A DNA stretch of 64,000 bases, from NCBI GenBank assembly GCA_032622095.1, contig CP136067.1, forward strand, positions 44,433,549 through 44,497,548, in the 5' to 3' direction. Below are positions 46,735 to 57,900 of this stretch, one piece after another. This DNA is from Siphonodentalium dalli. Its lineage: Eukaryota > Mollusca > Scaphopoda > Gadilida > Siphonodentaliidae. Every line of letters starts with the position of its first letter. Position 1 is the first letter of the stretch. A program made the position numbers and the translations under genes. Under the pieces are notes generated by a model that made no database searches, was not told where the DNA came from, and saw nothing but the letters and a program-made list of their open reading frames with translations.

Positions 46735-49040
46735 GCACCACTCCATGTATGTGAGGCCAAATTCACATTTAATAATGAATTGCGCTTAATCAATTGTGCT
46801 TAAGCGCAAATACCACATATTGTGCTTAAGCACAAATAGGGCATTTACGCTTAAGCGTAATGAATTGTGCATTGCGCTTAAGCGTAATTGTGACTACTAT
46901 CTAACCTACCCATAAACTATTGGCATGACCTGGTGTATTACCTAGCAACACAAGAGGTCAGCATATTTGGGCTAATTTTAACCTGTTTTATTTAGCCTGA
47001 GTACTCAACAGTCAACTGTGAGTATGTGTTCAACAATGATAATTCCTAATTACATATTATCAGCATCCCTATATCCAAAGAATTGATGTCTCCTTCCCGG
47101 AACTACAGAATTTTTTGTATGATGTTTTTTAATGTATTTTTGCACAGTTTTGGGCCCTCACTATGGTCATATACTATAGCATGCATGTGGTGTCACTGCA
47201 TGAGGGCTTGCTTACCTCATATGGTTTACTTATTGACTTAAATCAGGGGAAAAAACCCTATTTTCATATTATCAGCATCCCTGTCCAAAAAAATTGGTGT
47301 CTCATTCCTGGAGCTTTGGTGTCTCAGTCCTAGAGCTCTAGTTTTTTTAATTAAATCAGCATCTCTTGCACGAATATATAGTATTTCCATGGTCATATAG
47401 TGTGAATGTGGTATATAGTGTGAATGTGGTGTCATTGAGGGCTTGCTTCCCTCATACTAGTATGGTGTGCCTCAGTCTGGGTGAACGTCGACTCTATATT
47501 TGAAATATAGAGTCTGGAGCTAATCTCGCCAAAACCATTTCCATTCAGCGAAGGGCTTCCCCAAAATGACATCACGGCTTTTTAAAAATACATCGATGAT
47601 TGACAGGTGTCCCCACCTGTTATTTGTTGTGCTTCGCAAACAATGGCCTGTGTCGCGACATAAACTTGCAGAAGATAATATTTGTCGTGTGTGCGACTAT
47701 TCTTTTTCGGGAGATGAACTCGCTGCATCAACCGGAAAGCTGCATCCGAGAGCAAAAAATAAGGTCGTCATCAAAAATGATGCTTTAGAACTATTTAAAA
47801 GCATAAAATTAAGTCATTTCCTCGGTGTTTAACTTTCAGATGACTTTTTTACGACAAATAATTTGATTTGCAAAACATGTTACAATAAAGTAAATCAAAT
47901 ACACGGACATGAGTGAGTTCTATTTATATTTATGGGAGGCCAAGTTGGTACCATGCGCAGGCCTATCTATCAGTAGCACATCCTTCAAATTAATCCGAAT
48001 CGTACTGAATATATAATTTCGAAGCCATTTTTTCTGTCTGTGTTGTATTTGCAAGCATCGCTTTCGATCGGAGAAATACCGACCAAATTCCGCTCTGTTA
48101 CTATATTTAGAGGTGACATTGTGGGAGTCTCCACCCACTCTAACACTTGTTTATTAACCCACACGGTTTCATTGGACGGAAAATAATTTACGCAATCAAT
48201 CAGATTACGGAATCCCGAGGACTTGGAAATGAGATTGCGATGTTATCTGTCAGACCTAATATTCAATGTTGTAATGAATATTTAGGTATGAGTTTACTCA
48301 GACTGGGTGTGCCTGTATACTCGAAAATTGAAGAAAATCAAAGTCGCCCCGACTAATACAGAAAGTAATGCTATTGCAAGTAGCCCCAACTAATATATAC
48401 CAGTCCTTCCCACGAGGAAAACACTGTGAGAGCATTTATTTGCTCCCGTAATTCAGAAGACGGGTGTAATATTGCACCCATACTATAATTATCAGTTGGG
48501 TTTTTCTCAAACAAAAAGTCATTGTGGAATAGACCTATGTCTAGTTACACTTTAATATGCCATAGTTGTACTGAGATGGTAACGGATCTCAATAAACCTT
48601 AAAATAGTTCACTATTGAACCAACAATTACAGTCTCCATTAGTATTTTGAGATGAGGGACGGGTGCAAATTTTAGCACCCGTGATTTTAAAATTACGAGT
48701 GCGTACGGGTGCGAGAGCAATCACTCCCGTCTCCTGGGAAGGACTGATATACCGAAGATAATATAATGCTATCACGAGTCGCTCCATCTAGAACAGAAGG
48801 TGATACTATTGCGAGTCAGCCATTTTGATAAAGTAGTTGGGCTAGCTCCCTACCCATCCGAACCAATGAAACCAAGAGGTGATATGTCAATTGGAGTTAA
48901 TGCTAAGTTATGGAGAAACCAATTTATTCACCAGGGGTGTTTAATTACATATAACCATGAATTGCGCTTAAGCGCAATTAATTACACTTAAGCGCAATTA
49001 ATTATTAAATGTGAATTTGGCCTCCCATATCCATGAAGGG
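46735..49040. mobile_element. Element with GAGGCCAAATTCACATTTAA ends and cttaag palindromes
   Basis: Inverted ends match over 37 bp with one mismatch, beginning GAGGCCAAATTCACATTTAA at 46753 and 49024 (reverse). Weaker similarity continues about 15 bp further out on both sides. Next to both ends are repeated gcgcttaagcgc palindromes. No clear target duplication. It contains the broken zinc-finger reading frame at 47566-47909. Confidence 0.7.
47566..47909 (+). pseudogene. Broken ZAD/THAP-like zinc-binding fragment in a transposon
   Basis: The frame from 47566 encodes 88 residues ending in ELFKSIKLSHFLGV. It includes ICRVC (CxxC) after about residue 38, then a stop at 47830-47832. The same frame continues past the stop with LICKTC (second CxxC) and HGHE before another stop. 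Two CxxC pairs about 60 residues apart resemble ZAD-type (zf-AD) domains, which begin some zinc-finger and transposon-derived proteins. This is a resemblance only. The in-frame stop makes it non-functional unless it is read through or spliced out. The start at 47566 is not supported; the real protein may begin elsewhere. Confidence 0.4.
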
Positions 49041-49148
49041 TTGTGGGTATGGAGACGTGCTTTCGTGCACCTTCACTCTGAAATATGTGTATTTTTTACA
49101 AGCATTAAAATGTAGAAGACTATACAATTATTTATCGCTTTATATGCT

Positions 49149-49506
49149 TTAACCCTTTACCCAACAAACCGGCCAAAACCGGCCAAATAAAGCTTCAACA
49201 GCCTAAAATATCTTCGGTCTGTCTCAATAGAACCATACAAATATGGATATCATTGGAACCGGCTCCTTGACCACATTGTGATAATTACAGTTATACCCTG
49301 TGCCAATGCATTCTCTTATATATGCGAGTCGACCATAGGTTGCCTCGCATATATAAGAGAATTTTTTCTTACATTCTTTAACAATTTTATAATTTTTAAT
49401 GTGTTAAGCCAATGCATTCTCTTATATATGCGAGGCGACCTATGGTCGACTCGCATATATAAGAGAATGCATTGGCACAGGGCCCTTCTGTTGGGTAAAG
49501 GGTTAA
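49149..49506 (+). mobile_element. TTAA-flanked miniature element, TTAACCCTTTACCCAACA family, copy 1
   Basis: 358 bp with an 18-bp perfect inverted repeat TTAACCCTTTACCCAACA at both ends. It carries two copies of the TATATA palindrome: the first (from 49302) has lost about 42 bp of its right side and the spacer, the second (49408-49476) is complete. It shares accggccaaaaccggcc and tcggtctgtctcaatagaac with copies 2 and 3. The TTAA target and CCC start suggest piggyBac-type mobilisation. Confidence 0.85.
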
Positions 49507-49716
49507 ATGGTATTGAGATTGGTTGTTCGAAGATGAATGTAATCACTCCAATCTTCCGTAATACATATATATGTAACTCACGAACATATAACCCTATTAT
49601 TTTCCCACGCAGTTTGGTATAATTTTAGGAGTCGTACCATTTTTCGCTCAGTTTTAAATTCGCACCGATGGGTGCGCGAAAAATAGTGCTGCGTGAATTT
49701 AAATACGAGTAAGGTA

Positions 49717-50552
49717 TACCGTATTATATATCAATCAGCATATATACGGTCTGTGGGCCTATATAACGGAATATACTGCATACGGTTCTCAAAGTGATTT
49801 TCAAAGTTACGAAGGTGAGATCAAAACACACAATATAAAAATGCTCAATATAAACACTGATAAAAGTACAAAATATTTTGTACTTTATTATGCCAAATAA
49901 ATATCTCACGTGCATAACCAAAAACTCAGTGATGAAAGTCTGTCTTTTGCTGTTGACTACAGCTATCGCTGCTCGATCATTGCAATGGAATATGGTGTGA
50001 AGTTAGTCTTCTAAATCTTTAAATTAATAAGATATAGGCATAATCACGTTTTACCGCATACTTTTCAGTTTTAACATATATAATAATAAATTGGCTTCGC
50101 TGCATAAAAGTTCAATTTTCCTAATGTGCTTTGCATATAATTGCGAATATAGACGTGCACACTAAGTCTAAAACTAGATGACATTTTGCGGACATTCGTG
50201 GTTCTTGCAAATATCCCATAAATCTGAAGTGATGTGTGTAACATCTATAAATGTTATAGGCTGATAGACGTATATACGCCGATTGTCATATATACAGCAA
50301 TTGGGGAAAGTGCCGGACCTGATGATAGTCCAACAATTGAATTATAAGGGGTATTATAATATTTTGACATTTACGAGCCCCTTACCATGACCTTGTAAGC
50401 CAGTGCATTCTCTTATATATGCAAGGCTCCCTATGGGAAACCGCATATATAGGAGGATTCACTGGCACAGGATCTTTAATGCTGCACTAGCACAGCTCCC
50501 ATCATGAAAGCATTAAGTAATTGTTTATCAAATACCTGAGACAATAATGAAC
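49717..50552. other. Intergenic; one TATATA palindrome at 50399-50466
   Basis: Mostly unmatched AT-rich sequence. At 50399-50466 a diverged palindrome (cagtgcattctcttatatat ... atatataggaggattcactg) is followed by tttaatgctgcactag and cagctccc-tcatgaaa up to ATTAAG. This right end matches the 52516-52776 element; its left end is missing. Confidence 0.55.
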
Positions 50553-50737
50553 GTACAGTAATGCCCTAAATAATCGACTCCTTAACCAAAGCAGAATTAT
50601 GGGTAATTTTTCAGGATTTAGTTGGAAATATGGCTTGTTGCCATTCATGCAACAAGCCATATTTCCGACTAAATCCTGAAAAATTACCCATAATTCTTCT
50701 TTGGTTAAGGAGTCGATTATTTAGGGCATTACTGTAC
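50553..50737. repeat. Near-perfect 185-bp foldback (hairpin element)
   Basis: Arms of about 89 bp with one unpaired base and a roughly 7-bp loop (about cattcat at 50642-50648). It starts gtacagtaatgccctaaata and ends with the complement. TA sits at both edges inside gtac, consistent with a Tc1/mariner-type miniature element with TA targets. The frame at 50630-50935 is only the inverted repeat translated. Confidence 0.85.
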
Positions 50738-50804
50738 ATGTCATTAGCCCTGAATACAACTTTACTTATTTATTTGGGTTCTTTTCTAATTATCCGCTAT
50801 CCTA

Positions 50805-51430
50805 ATTATACCCCCCCCCCCCCCCCCCCCGCAAAGAAGTTAGGGGGGGTATACTGGAGTCAGCTTGTCCGTCCGTCGTCTGTCGTCCGTCTGTGGACAC
50901 AAATTTGTCCGGAGTTTTTCTCAGTCGGTTGTTGATCAATTGTCGTGAAACTTGGCATAGACATCAACCACCATGGGAACCTGTGCACCTGCGATTATGA
51001 CGTCTGACGGACTTTTTTTCGTGGAGTTATCCCCCCTTTTTCGACTTAGAAAATTTTCGCAACATGTATACTTTTTTCCGAGCTTTTATTCCTACATTTT
51101 TCGGTCAATTTTTTTAAAACGTGGCACAGATATTTAGTACCATGGGAACTTGTGCACCTGCGATTATGACGTCTGTCCGACATTTTTTGGTGGAGTTATT
51201 CCCCCTTTTTCGACTTAGAAATGTTTTCGCAACATACATAATTTTGTCCAAGCTTTTATTCCTACATTTTTCTGTCAATAGGTTTAAGATTAGGGTTATG
51301 GTTGTACACCTGCAATAGGAACTGTTATTTTATTATTTTAACTAAATGTTTACTGAGATGTGAAACATCTTAGTATTTTAAAAACAGGGGGGTATCCGTA
51401 GTCCCATTGGGACAGTCACACCTCTAGTTT
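50805..51430 (+). repeat. Dispersed repeat with tandem 'acctgcgattatgacgtc' units
   Basis: Opens with a C tract (50811-50830) and gggggggtatactggagtca. Two units carry ccatgggaac-tgtgcacct, gcgattatgacgtctg and cttttattcctacattttt. A tail gggggtatccgtagtcccat resembles the opening in style. Contains gtccgtccgtcgtc words. Non-coding. Confidence 0.65.
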
Positions 51431-51830
51431 TATTAGATGTGCATACACGTAATTTCATTTCAGGCTAAAAAAAAATTCAGGCTTAAAATAATATTTAAAA
51501 AAAAATATTTGATTTTTTTTTACATATTCTTATTGATTATCTTTGAATAAACTGATAATTATAATGCTTTGACTGAGAAATTTTGTCAAGGACATAAAAA
51601 TTTCCAAAAAAATTATTGAAAGCCATGAAATATACTTTATGGTAGGGGTTTTAAAATAGGGTCGGTAGAGAAACTCCAACCACATTATACATGTATATAT
51701 ATTTTTTTGACCTCACGTTTAATTTTTAGTCAATGTTTTTTTTTTCCAGATTATGCCAGATATATTATTCTAAGATATAGGCAGAAAGCCCATCCATTTT
51801 TCAATATGGCAAGAACATAACTTGGACATT

Positions 51831-51953
51831 ATGATAACCAATCAAACTGATATTAGGCATTATGGAGTAAAATTTCAAGACTTACTTGCCAATTTGTCTC
51901 CAAGGAACACCTTATATGAGAAGGCTGATGATGTTCCACATTATCTGGTGGAG
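51831..51953 (+). CDS. AGMO: AGMO exon 1 (start codon, residues 1-41)
   Basis: ATG at 51831 opens MITNQTDIRHYGVKFQDLLA and continues NLSPRNTLYEKADDVPHYLVE, matching the AGMO N-terminus (SP.ET..E.......VP.Y). It ends in phase 0 at donor GTAAATATAG (51954). Too short to appear as a long frame. A longer in-frame upstream start was not seen. The minus-strand frame across it is a shadow. Confidence 0.88.
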
Positions 51954-54900
51954 GTAAATATAGTATACTTTTAGTTCTCAGAGGTCCAAATTTCCAAGAC
52001 ATATGTATCACTCGCCATAGTAGATGGACACCCAGGGACATAGCAGCATTGGGAGTTACATTGTGGTAATCATTTATCTATAATAACAGTCCTATAATTT
52101 TTTCGGGAGACTCAGTTTAACATTTCAAGGCAGGTACCCAGTTTGGAAAGTTTAAATGGCTCCATGTAAACTATCATGTTTATTTTCCAATGTCTATGAT
52201 GTAATCGCAATTTCAACATTACAAAGGTTCATCTTCTCACTCCATTTCATATACAATTATAAACCATTTCTTTAGTAAATACTCATTGACAAGTAGTTCC
52301 CTAAGGAAGTGTTCAGATACTAAGTTCAATAAACGGAATGTTGAATGTATTATCTGAACATTTCCCATTGGATAGGAGTCCTCTGCACTTGTTTTATCTA
52401 TTTGTCTGTCTGTTGTCTGATTATATTCTCCGAAAATCCCTCCAAATATATATAGTAGACCATTCCAATGTATACTATTATAACAGGTAGGAGAATCCAT
52501 TCAGTAAAGAAAGAGTTAACCCTTCCATGACTGGAGCTTCCTGAAATTTTATGAAAATCCTGTGCCAATGCATTCTCTTATATATGTGAGTCTCCCATTG
52601 GGAGTCTTGCATACATAAGAGAATACATTGGCAACAATATTTACCTTGACCTTGTAAGGCAGTGCAGTCTGTTTATATATGTGAGGCTCCCTATGGGAGA
52701 CTTGCATATATTAGAGAATGCACTGGTACAGGATCTTTAATGCTGCACTAGCGCAGCTCCCGTCATGAAAAGTTAATAATGAATTTTAGACAATGTTTTC
52801 TTCTTCTTTTCTAGGCTTTCCCCATATTTACCATTTTCATCATTTTGGAGAAGTTCATACAGTATCTGACTGGAAGCCGCTCTGCACGACAAAATGATGG
52901 CCTAAATTCACTATTCCATGGAATTCTCTCTGTTCTGTATTCGTAAGTATTCGATGGTGGGGAATTGATGGCAGACAATTAGAGGCAGCCCTTGAAATTA
53001 GGAAAAATGTCCGAAGGCATATTTAATGCTGTGGTATGCAGGCCTTAAAGTCATAACATTTTGCGGAATAAAAACAGTATTTATGCAGGGAATCAAGACT
53101 TTTTACGAGAATCAAAATGAGAATCATGATTCGAATTCTCATCATATTTTAAAGCATGGGTATATTTGATCCCACATTTTGCCATGGCGTTTCCTATGGT
53201 ATTGCTTATTGCTGTGTCCAATTTCGAGGACTGCAGAGGTGACTGATTTATGGTGTATGGACTATCTGGACTGAACTAAGCAATAAGAAAGTACCATTTC
53301 GATAATTTTTAAAGATTATTCAGGGTCTCAGGCCAATTATTGATGAAATTAGCAACTGCGAAAGGCAATGCTATATCAAAAGTTATAGAAGCCAATTTAG
53401 AATTTTATACAATTCTAAAGCAATGTCATAGGAAAAAAATGCCAATTTCAAGGGATGTTTTTATGAAATATATTTTACATTTGATTTATATTTTAGCATA
53501 TAAAATAGCATGCTTGGATCAAGTCTGAGTTTAGTGTGCCTGTCATTTGCAGAATGAGGTCCCCAGACAGTGAATTTAGTGGCGCTATCCCGCATAGTGG
53601 GCTAGCATCACTAAATTCACCCTCTGGGGACCTCATTTTTCTTAGGCCTCATCTTCTCTGGAAAGTTTCTTAATTATCAAATTTCTATAGAAACATCTTC
53701 ACATAGATTCTATTTCTTTTATAGTTTAGTTTCTATATGTCCCCAAATTGACAGATGACACATTGTGTAATCAAGGTTCCCAATGGATGTACATCACAAT
53801 ATTCACCATTTGGGAACTTCAATCTGAGTCTATGTCTCCCATAGCAGATGAAGCCATGCAGAATGAGGTCCCAAGAGGGTGAATTTAGTGATGCTAGCCC
53901 ACTATGCAGGATAGCGTCACAAAATTCACCCTCTGGGGACCTCATTCTGCAAATGACAGGCTCACTATTTCAAGGCTTGTATCATTCATAGTTCAATGAC
54001 AAGCCTCGGTTATATGCTGAAAACTGCCAGTTATTTGACTTAAATCATGTGGTCAGACTGTCAGAACATTTTGGTGGACATATGTTTCTTCTTCTGGAAT
54101 TTGTACTTTGAAACCACCGACTCCTCCCAAAATGAACAGGTAATAAAATTCCATCAATCATTTTTAAAATGCACTTTTGTTGTCAGAATAATTTAATTTG
54201 AGTGCTTCTTTAGATCATTAACCCTTTACCCAACAGAAGGGCCCTGTGCCAATGCATTCTCTTATATATGCGAGTCGACCATAGGTCGCCTCGCATATAT
54301 AAGAGAATGCATTGGCTTAACACATTAAAAATTATAAAATTGTTAAAGAATGTAAGAAAAAATGGTAAAAAGTTAAAAAAAAAGATTTTTGTTAGGCCAA
54401 TGCATTCTCTTATATATGCGAGGCGACCTATGGTCGACTCGCATATATAAGAGAATGCATTGGCACAGGGCATAACTGTAACTATCACAATGTGGTCAAG
54501 GAGCCGGTTCTAATGATATCCATATTTGTATGGTTCTATTGAGACAGACCGAAGATATTTTAGGCTGTTGAAGCTTTATTTGGCCGGTTTTGGCCGGTTT
54601 GTTGGGTAAAGGGTTAACTGTGTTTGTTGCAAATCCTAAAAAACATTAGGCCTGTTTCATTTTTGCTGATTTTTTTCAAGCATGCTTTAGAACAATTGCT
54701 GATTGATCTCTTGCACTGTTTTTAGCTCAACTTGACACAGTCAAGTTTGAGCTATCACCATGGGTTGGTGTCCATCGTTAGTCCATGTGTGTGTCTGTCA
54801 ACAATTTCTGTTGGCACACCCTACAGGCCATATCCCACATTCAATCATCACCAAACTTCATACGATCATCGGGGTGACCTCTAGATGGGAGCTTACCATT

Positions 54901-57900
54901 TTTCTTATTTTGTTGAAAAACATGGCCACCAGCAGCCATTTTGGATTTCACTTTTAAATCCATTGGCAAACCCAGCAGCCCACATTTATTGATGAAATAT
55001 TTGAAAATTACAGGTGTGTTTGGGATACCCTCTAGATGGGAGCTATTGAATTTCAACGATTTTTGATGAAAAACATGGCCATGGCAGCGGTCTTGGATTA
55101 AACTCTTTGCATGACTAAATCCTTTGGGTTACATTGGTGTAAATATGGTTCGGAGTGACATCTAGCAGATGTAAGAGGAATATATAGGAGAGAATAAAAT
55201 AGACACTGGGCCCTGATTGGTCAATAGCCTTGTGTGTTCTTTTGCATAAAAAATACATCACACCTCTTCCCTATGATTTCCCATAGGTAAAATAGCCATT
55301 GGCACTGGAATTAACCCTCTCTAGCGGTGTGGTCAAAAATATGACATTAATTTTTTAGTGCAGTACTGACACTAGTTACAAAAACACAAGAATTAAAGGC
55401 GAATTCCCTACTAGATGAATATGATTTTTTTGGCTTAAAAAGTTTCCGCAAATGTCAACATTTTATACCTAGGATTTATATTGTAAACAGTATACACTAA
55501 AACGTTCGCACTGAGGCCTATGGAAAACATTTACACAAGTGTAACCTTTCAGGGTTTGTCACACCCTACAGGCCACATCCCTCATCCCATCTAATCCAAT
55601 CATCAGTAAACTTCATATGGATCCTCGGGGTGACCCCTCATTGGGATCTTACCAATTTTTTACTAATTCTATTAAAAACATGGCTGCCAGTGGCCATCTT
55701 GGATTTTACTCTTTGTATGACTAAATCCTTTAATACACCCTACAGGTCACATCTCTCATCCAATCATCACTATCTAGGTGGCAGCTTACCATTTTTCCAA
55801 ATTCTGTTAAAAACATGGCTGCCAGTGGCCATATTGGATTTCACATTTGAATCCATCAGCATACCATGCAGCCCAAAATTATTGGCGAATGTTTTGAAAA
55901 TTTACAGGCATGTTTGGGATCACCTCTAGATGGGAGCTATTGAATTTGAATTATATTTTCGATGACCAACATGGTCGCTTGAAGCCATCTTGGATTTTAC
56001 TCTTTGCATCACTAAATCCTTTGGCACACCCTACAGGCCACATCCCTCATCCGATCATCACAAATCTTCAATTGGATCCTTGGGTAACTTCTAGATGGGA
56101 GTTTACCATTTTTTTTCTGAATTTTGTTAAAATCATTGTTGCCAACGGCCATCGTGGATTTTAATTTTTGTATTACTAAATCTATTAGCACCCACTACAG
56201 GTCACATCTCTCATCTGATCGTCACCAAACTTCATATGGATCTTCGGAGTGACCTCTAGTTTCAAATATTTTTGAAAAAACATTGCCACTAGCATTTGAA
56301 TCCATCAGAACACCCTCCAGCCAAAATTTATTAGAGAAATGTTTTTAAAATTTACAGACATGTTTAGGATCACTTCTAGATGGTAGTTATCAAATTTGAA
56401 CGATATTCAATCAAAAATATTCTGTGTGCCAGCAGCTATCGTGGATTTTACTCTTTGCATCATTAAATACGTACTGCCAACAGTATTTATCCAATTGATG
56501 CCAAACTTTATATGGCTCTTCGGATTGTTCGACCTCTGGCCACTTAAACATTTAAACATTCTGCATTACTTATCGCTCCATTGACTGTAATGTATGATTA
56601 TGCCCTGTACAGTTGAGCTACAGTGTCATTGAAACTTTCATTTTCTATCTCCTTTGTTTTTAAAAAAAATAGTGAAACTGTCCTGATTTTTTAAAGGATT
56701 TTGATCGTATGGTATCATTCAATATTATATCTCACTAGACTTTCTCGCATTCTGATTGGCTGCATACTGCTATACTATTTTACGATAGTACCCCAGTAGG
56801 ATCCCTACATGCCTACTTTTCCTATTTATAGTAACAAACTCATTTCGCGAAATCTGGCTGCCACCTGAAGATTCGGTCAATCTTAAACTATACCTTGTGC
56901 GATACTTGTTGCAATATCGGTATACCATTAGATCTATTGGTGAATTGCAATGATCTTACAAATGTCCGATCACATCTAGCCAATGTATTTAATAGTTTGT
57001 CCATTTAGTTGGCATGCGGCCAGTCCTAATTTTGTAATGCCAGTGGACGTCATTTATAATTTCCTTTTCCGTTTTAATTGAAGTTAAGCAAGTTAACTTC
57101 TAAAATTTCGCCAAAATGTCTTTGCTAATGACGATTTATAGAAATAAATGCATGAATTATGAAGAGATGCTGTTAGATGTAACTAATAACATAGTTATGC
57201 TCCCCTGCCATCGTCAAAAGATTGCCTTAAATTGTAAAATCTGAGACCGATTTCCAAAATTCACGGTAATTACAAATGTGACAAAATCAGATACAGATAT
57301 TGTGTGAGAATTGGCACCAATGTTCGATATAATGTCGTTGACTATGCCAAATAGTGGTCCTCCTCTCGGACCACTATTGTGGCATAGTCAACTCCAAGCC
57401 ATTCATTATCTATATAATAGTCAATAAAGACTAAAGCTTTTCACATTTTAGACTGGTAATCCGATCACCAGAGTTGGTCACTTATATCTGGGCGTATGAC
57501 AGGATCAACATCATTGTGTTGCCATGGGACTCCATGTGGACATGGACACTTGGATTTATTGGAGTCGACTTCTGCTACTACTGGCTCCACAGAGCTGGTC
57601 ATGGTAAATATATTCTACTGGCATACATTCCACAGTCTCAGTTTTACAATTTCACTAGAATCAGACTGTCTATCTTTCCATTAGTTTCAATGTCTGACTT
57701 TTTTACACTGGGTTAATGGCAGGATGCACGCTGCCAGTGGGCAAATTGAGAAAATTGGCCAATTTTTATTTTTACCCTAATTTGAGACGGAAATATAAAA
57801 TCTAATCTGAATCGATCAAAATCCAAAATTGATTTTGTAATTTTGTTTTTGCATGTAGTTTGTTAACACTGACTATGTAAACATCAATTTGAACAGAATT

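Larger units (their letters stand above)
46289..49716. mobile_element. Composite element bounded by TACCTTACTCGTATT ends
   Basis: Same termini as 38354-38886 in inverse orientation, with TA at both edges. Inside are a second inverted-repeat element (about 46735-49040) and a TTAA-flanked miniature element (49149-49506). A segment near 46570-46640 is repeated at about 49610-49670, so the structure may be one filled element or two solo ends. Confidence 0.6.

Noticed and set aside
47920-48138. Minus-strand frame MGGDSHNVTSKYSNRAEF...
   Set aside because: No recognised similarity; inside a transposon and overlapping frames on the other strand.
49278-54488. Frames with ILLYMRGDLWSTRIYKRMHW, found on both strands at several sites
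   Set aside because: These are translations of the TATATA palindrome, identical in form on both strands, not proteins.
57604-57716. Extension of the AGMO exon 3 frame (GKYILLAYIP...)
   Set aside because: The expected family sequence (EVNI-WAGHQTHH) is found at 61570 after a good acceptor, so this is read-through into the intron.
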